In this document: piece after piece, positions 41,621 through 54,736 of the stretch
How the letters are laid out: every line of letters starts with the position of its first letter
Position numbering within the stretch: the stretch's first letter is position 1
DNA from: Lachnospiraceae bacterium
GTDB lineage: Bacteria > Bacillota > Clostridia > Lachnospirales > Lachnospiraceae
Assembly: GCA_021200995.1 (NCBI GenBank)
Contig: JAJQFS010000071.1
Span: 1 to 54,736, forward strand
Length of the DNA stretch: 54,736 bases
Reading direction: 5' to 3'
Notes under the pieces: model-generated
Databases searched by the model: none
What the model was told of the DNA's origin: nothing
The model's input: the letters and a program-made list of their open reading frames with translations, nothing else
Program-made: the position numbers and the translations under genes

Positions 41621-42022
41621 TTACTGCTTTAAGACCGTGATACGCGCCATGGCACGCATCAGCGCGGTCTCGGCCCGGGCGATGTCCGTCTCAGGCGTAC
41701 GGCTCTTCAGCCTCTCCCGCGCACGCTCTAAAGCCGCCTCAGCTCTCTCCTCATCAATCTCCTCCGGCCACTCAATAATCTCGGCAAGTATCGTCACCTG
41801 ATCCGGCAAAATCTCCACAAAACCGGCGTGCAGCGCAGCTTCCTTCGCCTCGTTATTCTCCATGCGAATGGTCAGAATGCCGGGCTTGATGATCACTGTC
41901 ATGGGAATGTACCTGGCATATACGCCGATCTCACCCTCGGTGGTGTTGAATTCCACCATCTCCACATCCTGGTCAAAGAACACGCGCTCCGGAGTGATGA
42001 TCTGTAATCTGAATTTCTCCAT
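41621..42022 (-). CDS. atpC: F-type ATP synthase epsilon subunit
   Basis: 133 residues. Beta-sandwich N-terminus (FRLQIITPERVFFDQDVEMV, TTEGEIGVYARYIPMTV) and a helical hairpin C-terminus (ERAEAALERARERLKS). Part of the central stalk; couples rotation to catalysis and can inhibit ATP hydrolysis. Last gene of the atp operon, 14 bases after atpD. Confidence 0.95.
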   Translation of the reverse strand: MEKFRLQIITPERVFFDQDVEMVEFNTTEGEIGVYARYIPMTVIIKPGILTIRMENNEAKEAALHAGFVEILPDQVTILAEIIEWPEEIDEERAEAALERARERLKSRTPETDIARAETALMRAMARITVLKQ

Positions 42023-42036
42023 GCCGCCTGCTCCTT

Positions 42037-44305
<2,269 letters not shown>

Positions 44306-44325
44306 AAACGCTCACTGCCTTTCTT

Positions 44326-46386
<2,061 letters not shown>

Positions 46387-46399
<13 letters not shown>

Positions 46400-46941
46400 G
46401 TATTCTCACCCATTTCCTTTAAGGTTTCGTCCACCAGACTGTTCTGAATCTCGGTATTGATATTGGCCGCCACTACCTTGCCGGCAATCGCGCTGGCCAC
46501 CAGGATCATCTCCTGCTTCACCTCGTCAGCCGCCTTTGCCTTCTCAAGCTCGGCCTCCACATGCGCTCTGTCCACGATGCGGCGGGCTTCTTCTTTGGCC
46601 TGTGCCACAATCTGGCTCTCATTCGCGAGAGCACGGCTTCTGGCGTCTCTTAAGATTTCATCCGCTTCTTTATTGATATCAGCCAGCTTCTGTTCATATT
46701 CCGCCTGCAGTTTCTTCGCCGTCTCCTCGGCCTCGGCCGCGGTGGACAATTCATCAGCGATCTTGTTCTGACGCTTCTCCAGCATAGCCCGCACGGGGTT
46801 AAACAGAAGATAGCTCATCGCAAAAAACAGTACCAGTACGGAAATCAGTGTCAGCGCTGAATCGGTCAGCAGCTGAAAATCCAGGTCAAAAAGCCGGGGC
46901 TCCATGGTAGTCAAAAGCATGCCGCTCATATATCCGTTCAT
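46387..46941 (-). CDS. atpF: F-type ATP synthase b subunit
   Basis: 184 residues. One membrane helix (LISVLVLFFAMSYLLFNPV) followed by a long charged coiled coil (EKRQNKIADELSTAAEAEET onward). Peripheral stalk. The ATG follows AAGGAGGCAGG. Unusually, 253 bases of structured non-coding sequence separate it from atpE. Confidence 0.93.
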
Positions 46942-47018
46942 TGATTACCCTGCCTCCTTTCCTTCGCGCACAGACGGCCTGAAATGTATCACAAGCCGGT
47001 CTCCACGCAGATAAAATT

Positions 47019-47194
47019 ATGATACCATGGATTGCTTCGCAAAAACCGCTCCCGCAATCCATGACGCCATTCGGAATCCGCACAATTTGGCCTGAGAAAC
47101 GGCCAAATTTGCTCCTTCCTCATGTCGTTGCGGTCCACAAGATCATAAATGCGAATGCAAGCATTCGATTTCTGACCTTTTGTCCCTTGTATCA

Positions 47195-47195
<1 letters not shown>
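47019..47195 (-). ncRNA. multibranched RNA structure between atpE and atpF
   Basis: Closing stem GTATCAT (47189-47195, touching the atpE stop codon) with ATGATAC (47019-47025). Inside are three hairpins: CATGGATTGC/GCAATCCATG (47026-47035, 47054-47063), AATTTGGCC/GGCCAAATT (47084-47092, 47101-47109) and CGAATG/CATTCG (47152-47157, 47162-47167) extended by AAAT/ATTT. No T-tract. Likely an mRNA processing or stability element raising c-subunit yield, or an inserted miniature element. Confidence 0.55.
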
Positions 47196-47509
<314 letters not shown>

Positions 47510-47559
47510 TTAAAATTTCAGTGAAACCTGAAACAGGTTTTCTTTTTGCACGCCTGTCT

Positions 47560-48273
47560 TTATTCGTCATCGATGGCATTCGTAATATACGTCATCGTCA
47601 GCATGCAGAACACATACGTCTGGATCGCGCCCGAGAAAAGGTCGAAATACACATGCAGTGCCGCAGGCCAGATGACCGCAAAGAAGTTCAGCAGTCCGTA
47701 TACCAGTGCCAGCATGCAGGTCCCCGACAGGACATTCGCGAACAGACGCAACGACAAAGAAATCGGTACGGCGACATCGCTGATGATATTAATCGGCGCC
47801 CAGAACGGCCAGGGATCGCAGAGATGATCCTTCACGCCCTTTGTCCCATTATATTTGATTCTGTTAAAATGAATCAGGACAAAGGTCATGACGCCAAGTG
47901 GCAATGTCACTCCATAGTCCGCTGTCGGGGGCCGCAGGCCAAAGAGACCTGAAATATTACAGATTAAGATGAAAATAAAGACGGTGCCGATGTAGTTGAG
48001 GAAGCCTTTGGCGTGCTTGCCCATGCTGCCCTTGACCATATTGTCCAGCATCTCAACGATCATCTCCGCCGCGTTCTGCAAGCCTCTCGGAATTTCCTCG
48101 GCCTTTTTCATGCGGCGGTTGACCACGAAGGCAAAGCCGATCAGCAGCAGCATGACGATCAGCAGACAGACATGGGTAGTCGTAATCCATACCGTCTGGC
48201 CAAAGACCTGGTAGGAAAACACGCCATGTATCATAAAATCAATATCTTCAGACAGCAGAATTCCCTGTGTCAT
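47560..48273 (-). CDS. atpB: F-type ATP synthase a subunit
   Basis: 237 residues, five to six membrane helices. The essential Arg is in SLSLRLFANVLSG. With the c ring it forms the ion path. AAGGAGGT precedes the ATG; the start overlaps the end of the AtpI-like gene by 26 bases. Confidence 0.94.
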   Translation of the reverse strand: MTQGILLSEDIDFMIHGVFSYQVFGQTVWITTTHVCLLIVMLLLIGFAFVVNRRMKKAEEIPRGLQNAAEMIVEMLDNMVKGSMGKHAKGFLNYIGTVFIFILICNISGLFGLRPPTADYGVTLPLGVMTFVLIHFNRIKYNGTKGVKDHLCDPWPFWAPINIISDVAVPISLSLRLFANVLSGTCMLALVYGLLNFFAVIWPAALHVYFDLFSGAIQTYVFCMLTMTYITNAIDDE

Positions 48274-48727
48274 AGGGCTCTACCTCCTTATGCTTCTGAA
48301 ACTTCTTTGTGTATAGTTTCTCTAAAACGGGTTCCAGATATGCGCCCGCTTTCATGCCCAGAATGCCAAAAACGCAGGCGACGGGGTTGGCGATGTCTGT
48401 CGCCATCAACAAAAACGTAACTCCCACGAAGACCAGGTAGCGGACAGTGTTATGAAGGACAAGTTTTTTCGTCGCGCCCTTCTCTCCAAGGCCGAGGGCC
48501 ATATCCAGGCTCCAGTACATGTGTGCCTCACCGAGAATAGAAAGCGCCACACCAATCCACCATCCAAGGCTTACGCCCGAAAGTCTGCGCAGGAAGAGAA
48601 GAATGACGATCTCTCCCACCAGTCCATAAGCAAAAGTTCCAATCATCATGGTCAGAAGCGTAGGATTGATCTTCTGGAGTTTGTCAAGCGGCGCGGGCTT
48701 CTCCCGCACAGAAGCGTCTGACGGCAT
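48248..48727 (-). CDS. atpI: AtpI-like membrane protein
   Basis: 159 residues from ATG 48727 (4 bases after the AtpZ-like stop), four membrane helices (LLTMMIGTFAYGLVGEIVIL and others). Its position before atpB is that of AtpI, thought to help c-ring assembly or cation supply. Sequence similarity in this family is low, so the name rests on place and topology. Confidence 0.7.
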   Translation of the reverse strand: MPSDASVREKPAPLDKLQKINPTLLTMMIGTFAYGLVGEIVILLFLRRLSGVSLGWWIGVALSILGEAHMYWSLDMALGLGEKGATKKLVLHNTVRYLVFVGVTFLLMATDIANPVACVFGILGMKAGAYLEPVLEKLYTKKFQKHKEVEPYDTGNSAV

Positions 48728-48731
48728 GCGG

Positions 48732-48992
48732 TTACTCTTTCTCAATTCTGCTGGTGAATGGGTTGTCGGTTTTCTCGTCCAGCCTGGCAATGGTTTTGAC
48801 CATTTTGTATACGTTCCACGCGCCGGCGGCGGCGCCCACGAAGAAGAGGATGATGAAAAAGAAGCCTGTCCCGAGCCATTTATCCAAAAAGTAGCCGAGG
48901 GCGGAGCACATGGCGATGGGAACGAGCATGTTGATGCCGAACTGGCTGATCATGGAAAGGGCCTGGAAGACCGAATTGCGCTTTTTCTTCAT
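48732..48992 (-). CDS. atpZ: AtpZ/AtpI-type small membrane protein
   Basis: 86 residues, two membrane helices (QFGINMLVPIAMCSALGYFL and FIILFFVGAAAGAWNVYKM) with a short hinge DKWLGTG, the AtpZ (F0F1 gene I) pattern. AtpZ with AtpI can form a Mg2+/Ca2+ transporter or assembly aid. First gene of the operon, 50 bases after the predicted start site. Confidence 0.78.
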   Translation of the reverse strand: MKKKRNSVFQALSMISQFGINMLVPIAMCSALGYFLDKWLGTGFFFIILFFVGAAAGAWNVYKMVKTIARLDEKTDNPFTSRIEKE

Positions 48993-49050
48993 ATGGATGC
49001 CTTTCATTGTCTGGCGAAACCGTGTAAGCGGCGGTGTACATTTGATAATA

Positions 49051-49079
49051 ATTATAGAGAAGTTTGCGGGAGATGTCCA
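49051..49079 (-). promoter_or_regulatory. promoter of the atp operon
   Basis: Minus strand: TGGACA (49079-49074), 17-base spacer, TATAAT (49056-49051). It lies in the 99-base gap between znuB and atpZ; no terminator was seen after znuB. Confidence 0.65.
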
Positions 49080-49091
49080 GTAAAATTTCCA

Positions 49092-49931
49092 TTAAAAAGA
49101 CGTTTTCATTTTCCCCACAAACGCAAACGCAATGAAAATTACCAGGTCCACCGCCACAATGCTCGCGCCCACCGGAGTGGACACAAAAATAGAGATCAGG
49201 ATGCCGCTCAAAGTCCCCACTACGGACAGGATGGCCGCGCAGACGGTGACGGAGAGGAAGCTTTTAAAAACACGCATGGCCGAAAGGGAGGGGAAGATGA
49301 TCAGGGCGGAAACTAAGAGGGAGCCGGCCAGCTCCATCGCCACGACGATGACAAGGGCGGTGATGACGGCGATGAGGCCGTTGTAAAGTTGTGTCTGAAT
49401 GCCAGTGGCTCTGGCGAAGTTTTCGTCAAAGGTGACGGCGAAAATTTTGTGAAAAAGGAGGACGAACATCAGGATCACAGCCACGGAAATCACCACGCAG
49501 AAGCCCACGTCCGCGCCGGTCAGGGTGAGAATCGAGGTCGAGCCAAAAAGGGAGCTGCACACGTCGGCGGAGATATTGGCGGAGCCGGAGTAGCGGCTTA
49601 ACAGCAGGTAGCCGATGGCAAGGGCCGCCACGCTGATCATGGCGATGGCGGCGTCGCCGCGGATGGCGGTTTTATTGCCGAGAGTCAGAAGGGCGACCGC
49701 GGCAATGACCGTCACGGGAATCACGACCACCATGTCGCTCTCCACGCGCAGAACGGCCGCGATGGCCACCGCGCCGAAAGCCACGTGGCTTAAGCCGTCC
49801 CCGATGAAGGAAAAGCGCTTCAGCACGAGCGATACGCCCAACAGAGAGGAGCAGAGTCCGATCAGCGTCCCTACGATCAGTGCATAGCGCACGAAATCAA
49901 ATTGTAAATAATACCGCAGCGTCTCCATCAT
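49092..49931 (-). CDS. znuB: zinc/manganese ABC transporter permease
   Basis: 279 residues with about eight membrane helices. ABC-3 family features are GTLIGLCSSLLGVSLVLKRF, IGDGLSHVAFGAVAIA and the late LIIFPSLSAMRVFKS. It imports the divalent metal delivered by the binding protein. Start overlaps znuC by 4 bases (ATGA). Confidence 0.87.
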   Translation of the reverse strand: MMETLRYYLQFDFVRYALIVGTLIGLCSSLLGVSLVLKRFSFIGDGLSHVAFGAVAIAAVLRVESDMVVVIPVTVIAAVALLTLGNKTAIRGDAAIAMISVAALAIGYLLLSRYSGSANISADVCSSLFGSTSILTLTGADVGFCVVISVAVILMFVLLFHKIFAVTFDENFARATGIQTQLYNGLIAVITALVIVVAMELAGSLLVSALIIFPSLSAMRVFKSFLSVTVCAAILSVVGTLSGILISIFVSTPVGASIVAVDLVIFIAFAFVGKMKTSF

Positions 49932-50659
49932 GACTCTTTCCCTCGTCTGCTCTGAAGCATGGAAGCGTACATCTGCCCGTATGGGCTTTTGAGATAGCTT
50001 TCCCGATCTCCGAAAAGGGTATCCCGGTGGCTCATATAAAGGATATGGCTGGCAAAGGGAACCGCTTCCAGCACATCGTGAGATACCATGATGATGGTAA
50101 TCCCCTGCCTGCGGTTGAGTTCCTCAATCAGCTCATACATTTCCGCCGTCGCCTTCGGGTCCAGACCCGCCACCGGCTCGTCTAAAAGGAGCAGCTTTCT
50201 CGTGGCGCACAGCGCCCGCGCCAAAAGCACGCGCTGCTGCTGGCCGCCAGACAGCTCCCGATAGCATTTCCCTGCCAGGTTGAAAATGCCCAGCTGTTCC
50301 ATATTTTCCCTGGCGATTTCTTTTTCCAGTTTCCCGTAAAACGGACGCCACCCCAGGCGGTTCACACAGCCCGAAAGGACGATTTCCTCCACGGATGCCG
50401 GAAAATCACGCTGCAGCTGCGACTGCTGCGGCAGATAGCCGATCTCGTTGGCGCGGATGTCCTCGCCGAAGCGAAGGCTCCCGCCAAGCGGCTTCTGCAA
50501 TCCTAAAAGCGTCTTCATCAGCGTACTCTTGCCGGAGCCGTTTTCCCCCAGAATACAGAGGTAATCCCCTTTATTGACCTCAAAGGAAATATCCGCGGCG
50601 ACGATCTGTTTTTCATAACCCAGCGTCAGATTCTGACATTGTATCTGCATCATACTCAC
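49928..50659 (-). CDS. znuC: zinc/manganese ABC transporter ATPase
   Basis: 243 residues. Walker A GENGSGKST, signature [15 protein letters not shown], Walker B LLLLDEPVAGLDP, H-switch VSHDVLEA. Overlaps znuA by 4 bases. The C-terminal tail lacks the His-rich stretch of E. coli ZnuC. Confidence 0.88.
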   Translation of the reverse strand: MSMMQIQCQNLTLGYEKQIVAADISFEVNKGDYLCILGENGSGKSTLMKTLLGLQKPLGGSLRFGEDIRANEIGYLPQQSQLQRDFPASVEEIVLSGCVNRLGWRPFYGKLEKEIARENMEQLGIFNLAGKCYRELSGGQQQRVLLARALCATRKLLLLDEPVAGLDPKATAEMYELIEELNRRQGITIIMVSHDVLEAVPFASHILYMSHRDTLFGDRESYLKSPYGQMYASMLQSRRGKES

Positions 50660-51636
50660 TCACTTCCCAGCGCCGTCTTCAGCACCTGCAGGTTTTCTTC
50701 CATCAGGCCAAGCCAGGTGGCGCCGGCCTCCACCTCATCCCATGAGACGGCCTGCATGGAATTTAAGGTCAGGATTTCCTGATCCGCGGACTGTGTATTC
50801 TTGCGGATGGTTTCCGCCAGCTTCGCGTCTGATCCGTCGATAATCAGAATCGCCGGCAGGTCCAGCTCGTCCATCTTTTCAATCAGGAAAACAATCGTCT
50901 CAAAGCTTGCCTCCGCGTCCGCGTTGCAGCCGGCAAAGGCCGCATAATAATCAAGGCCGAATTCCTCCGTCAGATAGCGGAACGGGAAACGATCCCCGAA
51001 GAGCAGCGTATCATACTGTGCCACCCCGACTGCCTGCGCGTACTCCGCTTCCAGCGCGTCGATCTGCTCTTCATAGGTTTCCAGATTTGCCCGGATCAGC
51101 GGTTCCTCTTCAGGCAATAATTCAATCAGGCACTCCGCCAGCTCCTCACACAGGATATGCACATTTTCAAAGGACAGCCACACATGCTCATCGTCCTCCG
51201 CCTCAAAATCCTCATCATGGACATGACCAATCTCGTCTGTCATGCCTTCCTTTTCCTCTTCCTTAAGCACGAGCTCTCCCATCAGCTCCAGCAGGTTCAC
51301 GCTCCGTTCTGAAAGCGCTTCGTCCTCCTCCACCATTTCTAAAAGCCAGTCCTCGGAATCCCCGCCGATATACACCAGAAGGTCGCTTTCTTCTATCACA
51401 GCCATATCCTGCACAGAGGGCTGATAGCTGTGAATATCCGTGCCGTTGTCTGACAGAAGTGTCACTTCCACGTTTGCGGATGTCCCCTCCGGCAGAATGC
51501 GCACCCAGTCATATTGTGGAAAAATCGTACATACTACGGACACGGTGTCCGTCTCTGCTGTCTTTATTTTCGCCCCACAGCCTGCAAGCAGCACTGCTGT
51601 CAAAAGCAGTGCTGCCGTAAGTTTCAACCATTTCAT
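50656..51636 (-). CDS. znuA: zinc-type metal-binding lipoprotein
   Basis: 326 residues from ATG 51636. Lipoprotein signal MKWLKLTAALLLTAVLLAGC. Metal ligands typical of cluster A-I proteins: His in TDIHSYQPSVQDMA, His in DDEHVWLSFENV and an Asp late in IIDGSDAKLAETI. A short His/acid-rich loop (HVHDEDFEAEDDEHVW) favours zinc over manganese. No Zur site was identified; the gap to the upstream gene is only 31 bases. Confidence 0.83.
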   Translation of the reverse strand: MKWLKLTAALLLTAVLLAGCGAKIKTAETDTVSVVCTIFPQYDWVRILPEGTSANVEVTLLSDNGTDIHSYQPSVQDMAVIEESDLLVYIGGDSEDWLLEMVEEDEALSERSVNLLELMGELVLKEEEKEGMTDEIGHVHDEDFEAEDDEHVWLSFENVHILCEELAECLIELLPEEEPLIRANLETYEEQIDALEAEYAQAVGVAQYDTLLFGDRFPFRYLTEEFGLDYYAAFAGCNADAEASFETIVFLIEKMDELDLPAILIIDGSDAKLAETIRKNTQSADQEILTLNSMQAVSWDEVEAGATWLGLMEENLQVLKTALGSE

Positions 51637-51667
51637 AATTTGCTTTCTGCATAAAACGCTTTCGCAA

Positions 51668-52891
51668 TCAATAGAATCCGTGATTTCCAATCACATACAC
51701 CACCACGCTCAGGCGATCCACCGCCTCCAGATACGCGATCGTCTGGAAATAAACGCAGGTTCCCACGTTCGTCACGCCCGAAATCGCCGCCCTGGCAGCC
51801 TCATAACAACCGGCGGAATTCGCCGCCTTGTCCGCCGCAAGTGCCTCCACAAAGCTGTTCTTCGTGGACGTGACCGGCGCGAATTGGCCGGACTGGTAAA
51901 TCACGCCGGAGACCGTGTCCGGATAGTTGCCGGACAATACGCGGTTGATTACCACGCTGCCCACCGCCAGCATACCCTCATAGCTCTCTCCTCTGGCCTC
52001 GCAGTAAATCAGGTTGGCCAAAAGCGTTACATCATACTCAGAAAACTCCACCTCGGAAATATCTCTCCAGACGCCGCTCGCCGCCGCCCGCGACAACGCG
52101 ATCTCCTGCGCCAGCTTTTCCTGCAGCTTCGCAATATTGTCATTGATCTGGGCCAGTTCCTCTTCCTGCGCGGTCAGCTCATTTTCAATGCTGGCAATCT
52201 GAGAACTGGTGGTGCTGATGGCGCCCTGTACCTGTGAAATCAGGTACTGCGCGTATTCCTTATCCTCCTCCAGGTCAGCCAGCATGTCATCCAGGTCGGC
52301 CTTCTCCTCTTCAAGCGCCGCCTCCTGCGCCTCCACTTCCTCGCGGATGGCCTGATAATCCTGAAGAAGCTGCTGGTCATAAGCGGCCAGCTGCTCCACA
52401 TACTCGCTGGTATTCAGGAAATCAGAAAAGCTTCCCTCTCCGGTGATCGCGCTCAGCATGGCATTCATATAGGTAGCAGTCGTATCGCTCTCGTACATAT
52501 ACTGAATGTGCGCCAGCATGTTGGCATACTGCGTTTCCTCTGTCGCCTTTGCCTCCTCTAACTCCGCTGTCTTTAACTCGATCTCCTCCTCCTTGGCGGC
52601 GATCGCCTGCTCCATCTCATAGATTTCATTCTCTATGTCGGAAAGCTCCGCGTTATAGCCCGACAGTGTGTTGTTCAGTTCCGCCTTTTCCGCCTCTTTC
52701 TGATCGATTTCCTCCTGATTCTGCTGCATCTCGTTCTCAAGGTCACTCTTTTGCTGCTCTGCCTCCTCCAGCTCCTGCCTGGTGGTGCTGGTGGCGCTTA
52801 CTCTGCTCTCAGAAAAGAAAGCGATCAGAAGAATGACACTCAGAAAAACGCAGCATATTCTGTTCCATCGTCGTGCGGTTTTTCTTTTCAA
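51668..52891 (-). CDS. secreted SleB-type cell wall hydrolase with coiled coil
   Basis: 407 residues. Signal peptide with hydrophobic core ICCVFLSVILLIAFF ending near SRVSATS. Residues 38 to about 285 are a long coiled coil (PcsB/CwlO-like). The C-terminal 120 residues are a Hydrolase_2 (SleB) domain (LIYCEARGESYEGMLAVGSV, VINRVLSGNYPD, YFQTIAYLEAV). SleB proteins are lytic transglycosylases; the coiled coil suggests control by a membrane partner such as FtsEX. Involved in growth, division or spore cortex breakdown. Confidence 0.85.
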   Translation of the reverse strand: MKRKTARRWNRICCVFLSVILLIAFFSESRVSATSTTRQELEEAEQQKSDLENEMQQNQEEIDQKEAEKAELNNTLSGYNAELSDIENEIYEMEQAIAAKEEEIELKTAELEEAKATEETQYANMLAHIQYMYESDTTATYMNAMLSAITGEGSFSDFLNTSEYVEQLAAYDQQLLQDYQAIREEVEAQEAALEEEKADLDDMLADLEEDKEYAQYLISQVQGAISTTSSQIASIENELTAQEEELAQINDNIAKLQEKLAQEIALSRAAASGVWRDISEVEFSEYDVTLLANLIYCEARGESYEGMLAVGSVVINRVLSGNYPDTVSGVIYQSGQFAPVTSTKNSFVEALAADKAANSAGCYEAARAAISGVTNVGTCVYFQTIAYLEAVDRLSVVVYVIGNHGFY

Positions 52892-52929
52892 AAATAAACT
52901 CCTCCATGACCCGACATTGCCGGGAAACC

Positions 52930-53361
52930 TTAATCCGCCTCAATCATCTCCACGCGGCGTTTATGCCGCTCGGCGCCGGAAAATTCCGTATTTAAAAACG
53001 TATCCACAATCTCCATGGCCAGCAGCGGCCCTGTCACACCTGCGCCCAGCGCCAGCACGTTCACGTCATTGTGCTCTCTCGTCAGTCTGGCAGTATAGGA
53101 ATCGCTACAGAGCGCGCAGCGCACCCCTTTGATTTTATTGGCCGCCATCGAAATGCCGATGCCGGTGGTACAGATCACGATGCCCTTCTCACACTCGCCG
53201 CTCGCCACAGCCCTGCCCACAGCCTTGCCGTAAACCGGATAATCCACACTTTCGTGCGTGTAGCAGCCGAGGTCCTTCACTTCATGCCCCTGCTCTACCA
53301 GGTATGCCTTCACCGCTTCTTTTAAAATAAATCCCCCATGGTCTGATCCGATCGCGATCAT
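52930..53361 (-). CDS. rpiB: ribose-5-phosphate isomerase B
   Basis: 143 residues, RpiB/LacAB family. IAIGSDHGG at the start, catalytic Cys64 in ICTTGIGISMAANK, and ALGAGVTGPLLAMEIVDTFL near the end. Interconverts ribose-5-phosphate and ribulose-5-phosphate (some relatives act on allose or galactose phosphates). Cytosolic; between tsaC and the SleB-like gene. Confidence 0.92.
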   Translation of the reverse strand: MIAIGSDHGGFILKEAVKAYLVEQGHEVKDLGCYTHESVDYPVYGKAVGRAVASGECEKGIVICTTGIGISMAANKIKGVRCALCSDSYTARLTREHNDVNVLALGAGVTGPLLAMEIVDTFLNTEFSGAERHKRRVEMIEAD

Positions 53362-53472
53362 GTTGTGTTACCTCCCTGTAATAATGTCAAACTCTCCCAC
53401 ATTCTATGACAAGTATGTCGTCTTTTGCGTTGTCCCGTCATTCACTATACTTTTCTGCCATTCGCCAGCCAT

Positions 53473-54534
53473 TTAAGGCAGTTCCACCATCTGATGTCCC
53501 GCGGCCTTCAGCAGCCGGTTCATCACAGCCTGCCCCAGTCCTTCCTCCGAGAAGCTCTCCGCGTAAATGACCTCCAGCCCCTCGTCGTCGCACTCGCGCA
53601 GCGCCCGGTACAATTCCCTGGCAACGCTCTCCTGTGAAGCCCTGCTGCCGATGCATTTGATACTGTCAATCTCATCCGCCCGATAGAGCGACAGGCTTTC
53701 CCGCGTACAGAGTACGCCGGTCTTCAGATGATCCTCTCGCGCCAGACGGCAGTGTTCGTTGATATATTCCGCCACTTTGTCAGACTTTCCTGACACAAGT
53801 GTCAGCTGCCCTTTCGGAGCGTAATGCCGGTAGCGCATTCCCGGTGCTTTCGGCCTGCCCGTAGGATTGGACTCCATCATGGTCCGATCCTGGTCGATCT
53901 CTCCAAGCGTCTGTTCCAGCATTTCCTTCGTGATATAGCCTGGCCGAAGCAGCGTCGGTTCTTCCTCCGTCAGATCAATAATGGTCGACTCCACGCCGAT
54001 CCCCACAGGGCCGCCGTCTATAATCAGCGGGATTTCCCCGTCCATATCCTCCAGCACATATTTGGCCAGCGTAGGGCTCGGCCTGCCGCTAGCATTCGCG
54101 CTCGGCGCGGCCACAAAACCGCCCGCGGCCTCAATAAAGGCCTGCGCCACCGGATGCGAGGGGAAGCGAACCGCCACTGTATCCAGTCCGCCGGTCGTTT
54201 CCTTCGGCACGCAGTCCGCCTTCGGCAGAATCATGGTCAGTGGCCCCGGCCAGTAGGCCTTCGCCAGCCGCACCGCCGCCTCCGGCACTCTGCTGCAGAT
54301 CCGATAAAGATCCTCAAAACGGCAGATATGCACGATCAGCGGGTTGTCGCTCGGCCTGCCCTTCGCGGCATAGATTTTCGCGCTGGATAAGACGTTTAAG
54401 GCGTCGCCGCCAAGTCCGTACACTGTCTCCGTAGGAAATGCCACCAGTTCTCCCTCCCTGATCAGCTCTCCCGCCTCTTTTATGACGTTTGCGTCAATAT
54501 GATTTTCCGACTGAAAAACCACTCTGGTTTCCAT
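53473..54534 (-). CDS. tsaC: L-threonylcarbamoyladenylate synthase (Sua5 type)
   Basis: 353 residues, the long Sua5/YwlC form. The N-terminal YrdC domain has LVAFPTETVYGLGGDALN, KGRPSDNPLIVHI, YWPGPLTMIL, VAVRFPSHP and APSANASGRPSPT. A linker with GMRYRHYAPKG leads to the Sua5 C-terminal domain. It makes threonylcarbamoyl-AMP for the t6A modification of ANN-decoding tRNAs. A promoter with consensus TATAAT lies 106 bases upstream. Confidence 0.93.
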   Translation of the reverse strand: METRVVFQSENHIDANVIKEAGELIREGELVAFPTETVYGLGGDALNVLSSAKIYAAKGRPSDNPLIVHICRFEDLYRICSRVPEAAVRLAKAYWPGPLTMILPKADCVPKETTGGLDTVAVRFPSHPVAQAFIEAAGGFVAAPSANASGRPSPTLAKYVLEDMDGEIPLIIDGGPVGIGVESTIIDLTEEEPTLLRPGYITKEMLEQTLGEIDQDRTMMESNPTGRPKAPGMRYRHYAPKGQLTLVSGKSDKVAEYINEHCRLAREDHLKTGVLCTRESLSLYRADEIDSIKCIGSRASQESVARELYRALRECDDEGLEVIYAESFSEEGLGQAVMNRLLKAAGHQMVELP

Positions 54535-54639
54535 ATTGCTCCTGTCAGGGTAATGCGATGGACTGCTCCGCGTGCATTCGGCTTCTCCGCTTACACATTC
54601 CTGGTATCCTGCCCTTTAAAAATCAGTACATTTGGATTT

Positions 54640-54668
54640 ATTATACAAAACCAGCATCAAAAAAGCAA
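54640..54668 (-). promoter_or_regulatory. promoter of tsaC
   Basis: Minus strand: TTGCTT (54668-54663), 17-base spacer, TATAAT (54645-54640). Confidence 0.6.
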
Positions 54669-54735
54669 GACCTCATCGAAAGGAATCATTTTCGATGTAA
54701 CCATTTTAGAACGTAAGCTCTGCAAAATTTCCTCG
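54657..54735 (-). CDS. possible 3' end of a gene cut by the right edge
   Basis: A minus-strand frame enters from the edge as EEILQSLRSKMVTSK and ends VLLF before TGA at 54659-54657. A CATCGAAA/TTTCGATG inverted repeat (54674-54697) lies within it, which would also suit a terminator of an upstream gene, so coding is uncertain. Confidence 0.2.
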   Translation of the reverse strand, partial: EEILQSLRSKMVTSKMIPFDEVLLF

Positions 54736-54736
54736 G

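Noticed and set aside
54674-54697. Inverted repeat at the right edge as a clear terminator
   Set aside because: The T-run follows too far from the stem on the minus strand and the upstream gene is outside the window.

Overview
This window looks like chromosome of an anaerobic Firmicute of the Clostridia, most likely a Lachnospiraceae-type gut bacterium. The basis is moderate GC with AT-rich intergenic DNA, strong AGGAGG-type ribosome binding sites, many sigma-A promoters with a 17-base spacer, a SleB-type cell-wall hydrolase, a high-molecular-weight-rubredoxin-like flavoprotein, and an F-type ATP synthase whose c subunit carries the full sodium-binding signature. No rRNA, tRNA, CRISPR array or complete transposon was seen.

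Layout. 0.4-2.6 kb: a repeat-containing surface protein broken by one in-frame stop. 2.8-3.4 kb: hipB followed by an internally deleted hipA. 3.6-5.4 kb: a HAD phosphatase, a 31-residue membrane peptide and a DUF1624 membrane protein. 5.5-10.7 kb: a ugpCAEBQ-like operon for glycerol-3-phosphate or glycerophosphodiester uptake; the last two genes (binding protein, phosphodiesterase) are damaged. 11-13.4 kb: response regulator, sensor kinase and PgsA. 13.6-18.6 kb: MATE exporter, Uma2 protein, Cof-type HAD, a DUF4143 ATPase under a palindromic promoter, and a small unknown gene. 18.6-20.6 kb: catabolic-type acetolactate synthase behind a promoter-terminator leader. 20.8-25.2 kb: a polar amino acid ABC operon with an attenuator-like leader and a cytidylate-kinase-like gene. 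25.5-30.4 kb: DegV, flavin reductase-rubredoxin, a frameshifted membrane-bound MerR regulator, HicAB, phosphoglucomutase. 30.6-32.5 kb: an HTH-Uma2 fusion and a strongly promoted A-rich non-coding tract. 32.5-37 kb: TetR plus two ABC exporter half-transporters. 37.2-41.5 kb: a small membrane protein, a YfbR-like HD nucleotidase, an 838-residue membrane-anchored protein and a 169-residue unknown. 41.6-49.1 kb: the complete atp operon. 49.1-54.6 kb: znuABC, a SleB-like hydrolase, rpiB and tsaC.

Genes that belong together are mostly in tight operons. Two intercistronic RNA structures lie just downstream of genes whose products are needed in excess (the ATP synthase c subunit and an amino acid binding protein), consistent with differential mRNA stability.

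The least explained region is 31.8-32.5 kb. A near-consensus promoter drives about 690 bases of A-rich, ORF-free sequence containing repeated Shine-Dalgarno-ATG-stop mini-ORFs. Five loci carry apparent inactivating lesions, so this segment is either decaying or contains assembly indels; raw reads would decide.
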